From the NCBI GenBank assembly GCA_020628545.1, contig JAHDEX010000020.1, positions 1 through 62,903 on the forward strand: DNA of 62,903 bases, in the 5' to 3' direction. Below are positions 44,885 to 52,149 of the stretch, in pieces (position 1 is the stretch's first letter; the number at the start of each line of letters is the position of its first letter). The DNA comes from Paracoccaceae bacterium. GTDB taxonomy: Bacteria > Pseudomonadota > Alphaproteobacteria > Rhodobacterales > Rhodobacteraceae. The notes under the pieces were generated by a model. The model was not told the origin of the DNA. It was given only the letters and a program-made list of their open reading frames with translations, and ran no database searches. The translations under genes and the position numbers were made by a program.

Positions 44885-45604
44885 ATGCAGCCGGATCCAC
44901 GGATGACAGACAATCGGACGACGCGTAGGCCCGGTCTGCTGGCCCGATTGCGTGGCAATTTTCTGGCTGGTGTCATCATTATCGCGCCAATTGGCTTGAC
45001 GCTTTACCTGATCTGGACAGTCGTGGGATGGATCGACGGATGGGTCTGGCCCTTTGTGCCGAACGCCTACCATCCAGAGGCGCTTGTCAATCGCTTCATG
45101 GGCAATCCAGACCCCCCGATCAACGTGAACGTTCGTGGATTGGGCGTTGTTATCTTTCTTATTTTTACGGTTCTGGTCGGGTGGATCGGCAAGGGGATTA
45201 TGGGGCGGTCCCTGATCCGCTGGGGCGAAGGCCTGGTGGAGCGGATGCCCGTGGTGCGTTCAATTTACAACGGTGTGAAGCAAATTGCGGAAACGGTTTT
45301 TTCGCAGCGCGACACGTCTTTCGACAAAGCCTGTCTCGTAGAATATCCGCGCCGTGGTATCTGGGCTGTGGCGTTCATTTCTATCAACGCCAAGGGCGAA
45401 GTGTTTGAGAAACTCTCGGATGGTCGCGAATTCGCGACCGTCTTCCTGCCGACCACGCCGAACCCGACTTCGGGTTTCCTGCTGTTTTTGCCGCGCGAAG
45501 ATATCAAAATTCTCGACATGTCGGTCGAGGATGCGGCCAAGCTCGTGATTTCGGCCGGCCTCGTCTATCCGAATACCGCAGATCCAACGCAGCCTCCTGA
45601 ATGA
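44885..45604 (+). CDS. DUF502-family membrane protein
   Basis: A 239-residue protein of a widespread family without an assigned role. Two helices are clear: about residues 20-43 (LAGVIIIAPIGLTLYLIWTVVGWID) and 80-103 (GLGVVIFLIFTVLVGWIGKGIMG). The conserved family segments VRSIYNGVKQIAETVF, FISINAKGE-like text and PTTPNPTSGFLLFLPREDI follow in the cytoplasmic or membrane-associated C-terminal half. GGGGGA precedes the ATG. Its TGA overlaps the start of the LysE gene (ATGA), so both come from one mRNA. Confidence 0.92.
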   Translation: MQPDPRMTDNRTTRRPGLLARLRGNFLAGVIIIAPIGLTLYLIWTVVGWIDGWVWPFVPNAYHPEALVNRFMGNPDPPINVNVRGLGVVIFLIFTVLVGWIGKGIMGRSLIRWGEGLVERMPVVRSIYNGVKQIAETVFSQRDTSFDKACLVEYPRRGIWAVAFISINAKGEVFEKLSDGREFATVFLPTTPNPTSGFLLFLPREDIKILDMSVEDAAKLVISAGLVYPNTADPTQPPE

Positions 45605-46206
45605 TTTTTACCGCAGCAACAACAGGTTTTGCGACGGCCTTCGCGCTCATTCTCGCGATCGGTGCGCAGAATGCTTTTGTGTTGCGACAGGGTCTGCTTA
45701 AAGCACATGTCTTTCCGCTCGCGCTGTTTTGCGCGCTTTCCGACGCCGTACTGATCGTCGCAGGCGTCTGGGGCTTCGGTGCATTGGTAGAGCGTTTTCC
45801 GCTTTTCCCAACGCTGATGGCTTATGCTGGTGCGGCCTTCCTGATCTGCTACGGCGCAAGCCGTTTGCTCGCGGCGTTCAAGGGTTCCTACGAGATGCAG
45901 TTGGCAGGCGAAAGCGGGTCATTGCGTCAGACTATCGCGACTGCTGCGGCCTTCACTTGGTTGAACCCACATGTCTACCTCGACACGCTGGGTCTGATCG
46001 GTGCAGTGTCGACACAGTATTTGGGTGCTGAAAAACTCGCGTTCGGGGTTGGCGCGGTAACGTCGTCCTTCGTGTTCTTCTTTGGTCTTGCCTATGGCGC
46101 AAGACTTCTGGCGCCAATTATGCAATCCGCGCGCGCCTGGCAGATATTGGATGTGCTCATCGCCATCGTCATGTTCGCTTTAGCCTATAAGCTTTTGATT
46201 AGCTGA
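45601..46206 (+). CDS. LysE/ArgO-type amino-acid exporter
   Basis: A 201-residue protein with five or six hydrophobic helices. It starts FATAFALILAIGAQNAFVLRQGLL, the exact opening of the LysE/ArgO group, followed by HVFPLALFCALSDAVLIVAGVWG and the LNPHVYLDTLGLIG motif. By family it exports basic amino acids such as arginine or lysine, driven by the proton gradient. No LysG-type regulator is next to it. It overlaps the convergent patatin gene by eight bases. Confidence 0.92.
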   Translation: MIFTAATTGFATAFALILAIGAQNAFVLRQGLLKAHVFPLALFCALSDAVLIVAGVWGFGALVERFPLFPTLMAYAGAAFLICYGASRLLAAFKGSYEMQLAGESGSLRQTIATAAAFTWLNPHVYLDTLGLIGAVSTQYLGAEKLAFGVGAVTSSFVFFFGLAYGARLLAPIMQSARAWQILDVLIAIVMFALAYKLLIS

Positions 46207-47233
46207 ACATATCTTCAAGATCGACAGTACTCTTCTCGTTTAGGTCGGCCTTGTGCGCTTTCAAAAATGCCTCCGCAGCGTCCGATCCTGCTTCTTTGAG
46301 CCGTGCAAGAACCACGGGTGTCGGAATCGTCTTCGTGGCGACATTCAGTTCATTCATTAAAGCGTCGTCGCGGATCATGTGAACTAACACATTCTTCATG
46401 CTGTCTTCGGGAACTTTGCCGGTGGAGATAAGCCGCTTCACGAAATTGATCGCGCGCAGTTCCCGTAGCAAGGAAGAGTTGAAACTGATCTCGTTCACGC
46501 GGTTCTGGATCGCCTGACTGTCCGTTGGTAGCGCCTCCCGGTGCAGCGGATTGATGTTGATGACAAGAATGTCGTCGGGCAAATGCGGCTCAAACAAGGG
46601 AAAAAGCGCCGGATTCCCAGTGTAGCCTCCATCCCAGAAGGCTTCCATCTTGCCCGATGCGGGATCCACAAATTCGACCGCCTGAAAAAGACTCGGAAGG
46701 CAGGCTGAGGCCATCAGGCTCTCGGGCGAGACCTCTTCGCCGGTGAAAACACGAATTTTCCCGGATCGGACATTCGTCGCACAGATGTTCAACTGGGGCC
46801 CTCCGGGACTGCAGACATGATCAAAGCGCATATTCTTGACGATCCGCGCCAACGGGTTCTGCATTGCCGGTCCGTAGACATACGGTGACAGCAGACGCGT
46901 CGTCATATCGAAAGCCTGGTAAAGCGGTGAATACTCTATCGCCCTGGCCACAGCATGCGTGCTGCCCGCGAAACCGGAAATCCAGGCCTGCCACCGTTCA
47001 TCGGTGATTGCGCCCACCTGTTCCCAGAACCATTTCAGATTGTCGCGCGCGCCGTCCCTGCCATTTTTAACAAGCCCGGCCTTCAACGCCGCACCATTCA
47101 ATGCGCCAGCGGACGTTGCGGAGATGGCGGCAATCTCAATATCCTCGTCCTGCAGAATCCGGTCGAGGACACCCCAGGTAAACGCACCATGGGCGCCACC
47201 GCCTTGCAAAGCGAGATTGATGCGTTTGACCAT
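46199..47233 (-). CDS. Patatin-like acyl hydrolase downstream of bdhA
   Basis: A 344-residue hydrolase with the patatin catalytic dyad. The oxyanion loop is GGGAHGAF (11-18), and the nucleophile is S41 in SATSAGALNG, where the first glycine of Gly-x-Ser-x-Gly is Ala. The Asp is in WDGGYTGNP. It has no signal peptide, so it should be cytoplasmic. Its start is 17 bases after bdhA, behind GGAGG, so the two are co-transcribed. Family members cleave phospholipids or polyhydroxyalkanoate. The bdhA link makes a role in storage-polyester turnover attractive, but this is inference. Confidence 0.9.
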   Translation of the reverse strand: MVKRINLALQGGGAHGAFTWGVLDRILQDEDIEIAAISATSAGALNGAALKAGLVKNGRDGARDNLKWFWEQVGAITDERWQAWISGFAGSTHAVARAIEYSPLYQAFDMTTRLLSPYVYGPAMQNPLARIVKNMRFDHVCSPGGPQLNICATNVRSGKIRVFTGEEVSPESLMASACLPSLFQAVEFVDPASGKMEAFWDGGYTGNPALFPLFEPHLPDDILVININPLHREALPTDSQAIQNRVNEISFNSSLLRELRAINFVKRLISTGKVPEDSMKNVLVHMIRDDALMNELNVATKTIPTPVVLARLKEAGSDAAEAFLKAHKADLNEKSTVDLEDMFS

Positions 47234-47250
47234 AGGGTTTGCCTCCGTCC

Positions 47251-48024
47251 TTAAAGTGCTGTCCAGCCGCCATCGACACTGATCGTTGTGCCGGTGATTT
47301 GCGCTGCCGCGTCCGAACAGAGGAAAGCTGCAGTCCCCCCCAATTGTTCCGTCGTCGCAAATTCCTTTGATGGCTGGCGTTCCAGCAGGACCTCTTTCAC
47401 AACGGTCTCGCGGTCCATGCCGTATTCTTTCATCGTCTCCGGGATCTGCTTCTCAACAAGGGGTGTCAGCACATATCCGGGGCAAATTGCATTTGCCGTG
47501 ATCGGTTCCTGTGCAGTTTCGAGCGCGACGACTTTCGTCATTCCAACAATCCCGTGTTTTGCAGCCACATAGGCGGATTTATAGGGAGATGCGGTCAGGC
47601 CATGGGCAGACGCGATGTTAATCACTCTGCCCCAGCCCTTCTCGCGCATTCCGGTGATGGCCGCTGCGGTGGTGTGAAAAGCGGACGACAGATTGATCGC
47701 GATAATCGCGTCCCATTTTTCGGTCGGAAATTCTTGGATACCCGCAACGTGTTGGATGCCGGCGTTGTTGATAAGGACATCACAACCGCCCGCCTCAACA
47801 ATCAGACGGCGGCAGTCCTCACCCTTTGACATGTCCGCAGAGACATACTTCGCATCCACACCAAAGTTTTCGGCGATTTCAGCAGCCAGCGCGTGGTCTT
47901 CGTCTGTGTCAGTGAAAGAGTTCAGCACAACATTGGCACCGTGCTTCGCAAGCTCGCGCGCGACCCCGAGCCCGATGCCAGAGTTGGAGCCGGTGATGAC
48001 GGCGGTTTTGCCTTTGAGTGACAT
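47251..48024 (-). CDS. bdhA: 3-hydroxybutyrate dehydrogenase
   Basis: NAD-dependent short-chain dehydrogenase that oxidises (R)-3-hydroxybutyrate to acetoacetate, used when poly-hydroxybutyrate is consumed. The 257 residues have the cofactor motif TGSNSGIGLG, the NNAG motif LINNAGIQHVAGIQEFP typical of BdhA, and catalytic Ser-Tyr-Lys in NIASAHGLTASPYKSAYVAAKHG. The C-terminal segment ITANAICPGYVLTPLVEKQIP also fits. ATG 48024 follows CAGGAGA; the longer frame to 48075 has no such site. Confidence 0.95.
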   Translation of the reverse strand: MSLKGKTAVITGSNSGIGLGVARELAKHGANVVLNSFTDTDEDHALAAEIAENFGVDAKYVSADMSKGEDCRRLIVEAGGCDVLINNAGIQHVAGIQEFPTEKWDAIIAINLSSAFHTTAAAITGMREKGWGRVINIASAHGLTASPYKSAYVAAKHGIVGMTKVVALETAQEPITANAICPGYVLTPLVEKQIPETMKEYGMDRETVVKEVLLERQPSKEFATTEQLGGTAAFLCSDAAAQITGTTISVDGGWTAL

Positions 48025-48117
48025 GGTATTCTCCTGCGATATTGGTTGGAGGTAATCTACATGCTGCACATGCAAAGGGAAGCAGACAGGGTCATGTGGT
48101 CACGATCCTGCGAGACC

Positions 48118-48145
48118 AAAAAAAACGCCCGCACAAGGCGGGCGT
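48118..48145 (-). terminator. Rho-independent terminator of the candidate sRNA
   Basis: An 8-bp perfect stem (ACGCCCGC/GCGGGCGT) with a five-base loop, followed on the minus strand by a run of eight U. It lies 94 bases upstream of bdhA and points toward it, so it cannot belong to bdhA and must end a transcript starting further upstream. Confidence 0.9.
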
Positions 48146-48192
48146 AAGTCATTGAGGCAGGTTTCATACAGGCAAGAAACCTATCGAGCAGT
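48118..48192 (-). ncRNA. Candidate small RNA of about 75 bases, divergent from the solute-binding-protein gene
   Basis: All parts of a stand-alone sRNA gene are present on the minus strand. A promoter (48199-48227) precedes an internal hairpin, in plus-strand terms AGGTTTC (48159-48165) with GAAACCT (48176-48182) and a 10-base loop. A strong terminator (48118-48145) ends it. The transcript would start near 48192. A short frame (Met-Lys-Pro-Ala-Ser-Met...) runs through the terminator and is unlikely to be translated. An hfq gene is present in the same genome. I do not recognise the RNA. Confidence 0.55.
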
Positions 48193-48198
48193 GACCCC

Positions 48199-48227
48199 TT
48201 TATAAGCAATGACTTGCGGATGGCCAA
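48199..48227 (-). promoter_or_regulatory. Candidate promoter of the sRNA
   Basis: On the minus strand TTGGCC (48227-48222), 17 bases, TATAAA (48204-48199). The -35 box is nine bases from the -35 box of the divergent candidate promoter at 48237-48265. Confidence 0.55.
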
Positions 48228-48236
48228 GCTAAAAGT

Positions 48237-48290
48237 TTGAAACTGTTGGGAAGCCTGTTTACGCTCGGGTCCAACGCACATTGGGACCCG
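48237..48290 (+). promoter_or_regulatory. Candidate promoter and inverted repeat before the solute-binding-protein gene
   Basis: TTGAAA (48237-48242), 17 bases, TACGCT (48260-48265). Directly at the expected transcription start is an inverted repeat, CGGGTCC (48266-48272) and GGACCCG (48284-48290), separated by 11 bases. It could be a repressor operator or a 5' stem in the mRNA. Confidence 0.45.
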
Positions 48291-48306
48291 GGGGATTGTT
48301 ACCAAA

Positions 48307-50124
48307 ATGAGATCACAGTGTTTCACGGCTACGCGCCGATTCGTCACAGCCATTGGGATGATTCTCGGTGCCCAGGCTGCCGTTGCAGAACCGATGCACG
48401 GCATCGCTATGTACGGAGACCCTGCCCTGCCACCAGATTTCGTATCCCTGCCATATGCAAACCCTGATGCGCCCACTGGCGGGTCCCTCGTGACAGCGAA
48501 CGTCGGGAGCTTCGACAGCCTCAATCCCTACATCCTGAAAGGGTCTGTTCACTGGCAGATGAGATACCTCATCGGAGAGAGTCTGATGGGCCGCTCTTTG
48601 GATGAACCTTTCTCTCTATATGGCGTTCTGGCCGAAACAATTGAGACGGGGCCGAATCGCGAATGGGTCGAATTTGTGCTGCGGCCAGAGGCGGCCTTCT
48701 CTGACGGAAGCCCGGTGACGGTCGAAGATGTCATCTGGTCATTTGAGACCTTGGGAACGGTCGGACACCCGCGCTATCATGGTGTCTATGGCAAGATCGC
48801 GAGCATCGAGGAAACGGCAGAGCGGACGGTGCGCTTCACCTTTAGCGAGGAAGACCGCGAGTTGGCGCTGCTGGTTGGAATGCGTCCCATCCTCAAGAAA
48901 GCCCAATGGGAGGATCTGGACTTTGCGGAAAGCGGCGTTGATGTGATCCCCATCACCTCCAGCCCCTACGTGATCGACGACTTTGAGGCGGGGCGGTTCA
49001 TCTCGCTAAAGCGAAACCCTGACTACTGGGGCAACGGCGTCGTCCCGTTTCGCAACGGGACCCACGTTATCGATGAGCTCCGGCTGGAATTCTTTGGTGA
49101 TGAAACTGCTGCCTTTGAGGCCTTCAAGGTGGGCGAGGTGAACACCGCCCGCGAATTCAACGTCAACCGGTGGGATCAACAGTACAACTTTCCTGCTGTT
49201 CAGGACGGCGACGTGGTGAAATCCGTTCTGCCACACGAGCGCCCTTCAGGCATGACGGGATTTGTGATGAACACACGGCGTGATGTTTTTGCTGATTGGC
49301 GGGTGCGGGACGCGATGCTGCACGCCTTCAACTTTGAGTTCGTGAATGAGGCGATGACGGGGTCTGCACAGCCGCGCATCACATCATTCTGGTCAAATTC
49401 TCCGCTGAGCATGGATGATGGACCTGCGACCGGCCGGGTTGCTGAGTTTCTAGAGCCTTTCGCTGCAGACCTCATCCCCGGCACAATCGAAGGCTATTCC
49501 CTGCCCGTTTCTGATGGTTCCGAACGCAATCGCGCAAACATCGCTGCAGCCCTCGAACAGTTTGAGGCTGCAGGCTGGACCGTCCAGGACGGCGTGATGA
49601 AGAACGCCGATGGTGAAGAGTTCACCTTTGAGATTTTGCTGCAGGTTGGCGCGTCAGAACCGCAAGCGATGATTGACATGTACGTTGAGTCCCTCGCCCG
49701 GCTTGGCATCACCCCAAGCATCCGCACCGCAGACTCAGCGCAGTTCAAGGAAGCGACTGACGCCTATGAATTTGACATGACATACTATCGGCGCGCCGTG
49801 TCGCTCTCACCAGGCAATGAGCAGTATCTCAACTTCGGCATGGACAGCGTGGATACGGTGGGTGGACGCAACCTCATGGGCGTCGCAAATCCGGCGATTG
49901 ACGCGATGATCGAGAAGCTTTTGACGTCTGAAAGTCAGGATGACTTCCGCGCCGCGGTGAAGGCCCTCGATCGCACATTGACGGCGGGCCGTTACGTGAT
50001 CCCGATCTACCAGTGGAACATCAGTCGTGTTGCCCACGTTAAGGAGCTGAACTACCCCGATTACCTGCCAATCTTTGGTGACTGGCCCGGCTGGCAGCCA
50101 GATGTCTGGTGGTACGAAGAATGA
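48307..50124 (+). CDS. Family 5 extracellular solute-binding protein (YejA-like), without its own ABC genes
   Basis: A 605-residue periplasmic receptor of the oligopeptide/microcin C type. A signal peptide (about 1-27, ending AAVA) precedes the SBP-5 fold. Marks are HGIAMYGDPALPPDFVSLPYANP, SFDSLNPYILKG, VEFVLRPEAAFSDGSPVTVEDVIWSFETL and the conserved RNPDYWG. Length and the late PIYQWNISR region fit YejA better than OppA. The permease and ATPase genes expected next to it (yejBEF) are absent, so it must use components encoded elsewhere. A 42-residue lipoprotein gene follows after 28 bases. Confidence 0.93.
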   Translation: MRSQCFTATRRFVTAIGMILGAQAAVAEPMHGIAMYGDPALPPDFVSLPYANPDAPTGGSLVTANVGSFDSLNPYILKGSVHWQMRYLIGESLMGRSLDEPFSLYGVLAETIETGPNREWVEFVLRPEAAFSDGSPVTVEDVIWSFETLGTVGHPRYHGVYGKIASIEETAERTVRFTFSEEDRELALLVGMRPILKKAQWEDLDFAESGVDVIPITSSPYVIDDFEAGRFISLKRNPDYWGNGVVPFRNGTHVIDELRLEFFGDETAAFEAFKVGEVNTAREFNVNRWDQQYNFPAVQDGDVVKSVLPHERPSGMTGFVMNTRRDVFADWRVRDAMLHAFNFEFVNEAMTGSAQPRITSFWSNSPLSMDDGPATGRVAEFLEPFAADLIPGTIEGYSLPVSDGSERNRANIAAALEQFEAAGWTVQDGVMKNADGEEFTFEILLQVGASEPQAMIDMYVESLARLGITPSIRTADSAQFKEATDAYEFDMTYYRRAVSLSPGNEQYLNFGMDSVDTVGGRNLMGVANPAIDAMIEKLLTSESQDDFRAAVKALDRTLTAGRYVIPIYQWNISRVAHVKELNYPDYLPIFGDWPGWQPDVWWYEE

Positions 50125-50152
50125 GAGCAGTTGAAGATAAGAAGGTAACTCC

Positions 50153-50281
50153 ATGAAAAAGTTTGCGATTGCGGCCATTCTTATGGTCGCTTTAAGCGCT
50201 TGCAGTGTCGCAAGGACTGCTGGCAGCGCAGCTGTCACAACCGGTCAGGTGGCACTTGGGGCAGCTGATCTGGTGCTTTAG
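50153..50281 (+). CDS. 42-residue lipoprotein
   Basis: A very small gene preceded by GAAGG. The product starts MKKFAIAAILMVALSAC with lipobox L-S-A-C and acylated Cys17. The mature lipopeptide is only 26 residues, alternating small and hydrophobic residues (SVARTAGSAAVTTGQVALGA), much like entericidin-type lipoproteins. No partner toxin/antidote copy is next to it. It lies 28 bases after the solute-binding-protein gene on the same strand and is probably co-transcribed. Function is unknown to me; the signal and lipobox make it a convincing gene. Confidence 0.78.
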   Translation: MKKFAIAAILMVALSACSVARTAGSAAVTTGQVALGAADLVL

Positions 50282-50285
50282 CGCG

Positions 50286-50305
50286 CTGTCACAAAACCGA
50301 AACAT
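50286..50305 (+). promoter_or_regulatory. Candidate Pho box before the arsenate reductase gene
   Basis: CTGTCACAAAA (50286-50296) is identical to the third repeat of the pst Pho box. It is followed in register by CCGAAACAT, which keeps C, G and ACAT of the second half-site. It lies in the 44-base gap, 20 bases before arsC. A weaker CTGTCACAA copy is at 50232 inside the lipoprotein gene. Confidence 0.5.
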
Positions 50306-50325
50306 ACTGCGATTACGGCAGGCGC

Positions 50326-50802
50326 ATGAATATCCTCGTCCTCTGCACGGGCAATTCGGCACGGTCGATCCTGTTGGAAAGCCTTCTAACCCATCGTTCT
50401 AACGGTCGGATCACGGCGTTCTCGGCGGGCTCCAAACCAAGCGGCAAGGTGCATCCCCAATCGCTTGTGCTGCTTGCCCGTGAAGGTTTCCCAACAGATG
50501 GTCTGAGCTCGCAGAGTTGGGATGTCTATGCAGAACCGGGCGCGCCGGTGATGGACGCTGTCATCACCGTTTGTGGGTCCGCTGCCGGTGAAGAATGCCC
50601 AATCTGGCCCGGCGCACCGGTCCGCGCCCATTGGGGCGTCGAAGACCCGGCCGCTGCGTTAGAAGCCTACTGGGAGGAAGCGTTCAACCTCGCTTACATG
50701 CGCCTTTCAAATCGCGCCGCTGCGTTGCTGGATCAGCCGATTGAGGATATGACCCCAACCGACCTTCAAAAGACCCTGAATGAGATCGGCGCGCAGTTCT
50801 AA
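50326..50802 (+). CDS. arsC: Thioredoxin-type arsenate reductase (low-molecular-weight phosphatase fold)
   Basis: A 158-residue protein with the phosphatase P-loop C7-x5-R13 (VLCTGNSARS). Two further cysteines, C83 and C91 in TVCGSAAGEECP, match the C82/C89 relay pair of Bacillus ArsC, so arsenate reduction through thioredoxin is well supported over tyrosine phosphatase activity. The stop overlaps the start of an aquaporin gene (TAATG). No arsR gene lies beside it. A Pho-like site upstream suggests phosphate-starvation control. Confidence 0.9.
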   Translation: MNILVLCTGNSARSILLESLLTHRSNGRITAFSAGSKPSGKVHPQSLVLLAREGFPTDGLSSQSWDVYAEPGAPVMDAVITVCGSAAGEECPIWPGAPVRAHWGVEDPAAALEAYWEEAFNLAYMRLSNRAAALLDQPIEDMTPTDLQKTLNEIGAQF

Positions 50803-51452
50803 TGCAGAAGTTATTGGCCGAAGGACTGGGAACCGCGATGCTGCTGATCGGTGTGGTCGGTTCCGGCATCATGGCAGAAACGCTCACTGACGATATTGCG
50901 CTGGCGTTGCTGGCAAACGCCATTGCCACTGGTTGCATGCTCTATCTGCTGATCACGGTGCTCGGCCCGATCTCTGGCGCGCATTTTAATCCGGCGGTGA
51001 CGTTGGCGTTTTGGATGCGTCAGGAAATCGACACATCTACCGCATGCAAATACGTCGCCGTGCAGATTATCTGCGGGATCATAGGTGTTTGGTTCACGCA
51101 CTTCATGTTTGCGGATGAGATATTTCAATTCTCGCAAAAGGCGCGAACAGGCACCGCGCAATGGGGATCGGAGGTCTTTGCGACGTTCGGTCTGCTTTTT
51201 GTGATCTTCGGTGGTTTGCGGTCGCGGCCAGAGGCGGTGCCGACGCTCGTGGCGCTCTATATCACAGGTGCATATTGGTACACGGCCTCGACAAGTTTCG
51301 CGAACCCCGCGGTCACCATCGCGCGGGCTTTCACGGACACTTTCGCCGGGATCGATCCTTCGCACGTCGTGATGTTCATCGTCGCGCAGATCATTGGCGT
51401 CGGGATTGCGAGCGTGATCTTCCCAACGCTTTTCGCCAATGACCGTGCGTGA
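50802..51452 (+). CDS. Aquaporin/glycerol-facilitator-type channel, probable arsenite exit channel
   Basis: A 216-residue major intrinsic protein with six helices. Both pore motifs are intact: GAHFNPAVTLAF and SFANPAVTIARAF. Coupling to arsC (TAATG) mirrors the aqpS-arsC pairs of rhizobia, where arsenite formed inside flows out through the channel, so no ArsB pump is needed. It could also pass water or other small neutral solutes. It ends two bases from the convergent XRE regulator gene. Confidence 0.9.
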   Translation: MQKLLAEGLGTAMLLIGVVGSGIMAETLTDDIALALLANAIATGCMLYLLITVLGPISGAHFNPAVTLAFWMRQEIDTSTACKYVAVQIICGIIGVWFTHFMFADEIFQFSQKARTGTAQWGSEVFATFGLLFVIFGGLRSRPEAVPTLVALYITGAYWYTASTSFANPAVTIARAFTDTFAGIDPSHVVMFIVAQIIGVGIASVIFPTLFANDRA

Positions 51453-51454
51453 TC

Positions 51455-52084
51455 CTAAGCCTCAGTCAGCGACGTAACCCACAAGATCGTCGCATCCTCG
51501 GCAGAGGTTGAAACAACGTTGTGCCCCATCGCAGCGTCGTAATAGGCGCTATCACCTCGTTTCAGTTCAACAGGCTCGTAAAACTCTGTGTAGAGCCTGA
51601 TTGTGCCCGTCAGCACGTACAGAAACTCTTCCCCATCGTGACGGATCCAGCCATCAAAATCGTCCATTGATCGGGCCCGGATACGCGCGCGGTAAGGCAA
51701 CATGGCTTTCTGGGTCAGGGTCTCGCCCAGCAAGTCATGTTCGTACGTTGTCGTGACCTTATGCGTCCCTGCCCCATCCCTTGTGACGGCCATGCGCCCA
51801 TTCACCTGGCCCTTTGACGGAGGGGTGAAAAGTTGCGGGACGGAAATCTCCAACCCTGTCGCAAGCTTCTTCAGCGCCTCATAGGTCGGCGACATCTGCC
51901 CGTTTTCGATCTTTGACAGGGTCGATCGGGCCAGCCCCGCCTGATTGGCGGCCTGCTCCAGCGTCCAATTCCGCGCCTTGCGCAGGTCGCGCACACGCGC
52001 GCCCAGATCAAGCGGCTCTGCCAGCTCTTCAGCTCCGTTTTCGCGCGCGACGCGGATGATTTCGGTTGGATCGGCTTTCGTCAT
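51455..52084 (-). CDS. XRE-family regulator with cupin domain
   Basis: A 209-residue regulator with an HTH (about 28-82: LGARVRDLRKARNWTLEQAANQAGLARSTLSKIENGQ) and a C-terminal cupin (about 110-205: HDGEEFLYVLTGTIRLYTEFYEPVELKRGDSAYYDA) that would bind a small ligand. It is divergent from the acyl-CoA synthetase operon across 65 bases, so control of that operon is the natural guess. I chose ATG 52084; the frame is open to 52132. Confidence 0.9.
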   Translation of the reverse strand: MTKADPTEIIRVARENGAEELAEPLDLGARVRDLRKARNWTLEQAANQAGLARSTLSKIENGQMSPTYEALKKLATGLEISVPQLFTPPSKGQVNGRMAVTRDGAGTHKVTTTYEHDLLGETLTQKAMLPYRARIRARSMDDFDGWIRHDGEEFLYVLTGTIRLYTEFYEPVELKRGDSAYYDAAMGHNVVSTSAEDATILWVTSLTEA

Positions 52085-52149
52085 GGGTTGGACATACTGC
52101 GAGTGCCCCATCCCTTGCAACAGAGACTGCATCTCGCTAGCTCGGGCCC

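Noticed and set aside
48057..48524. 155-residue minus-strand frame over the sRNA candidate
   Set aside because: It runs through a strong terminator and overlaps the start of the solute-binding-protein gene; no ribosome site or motif.
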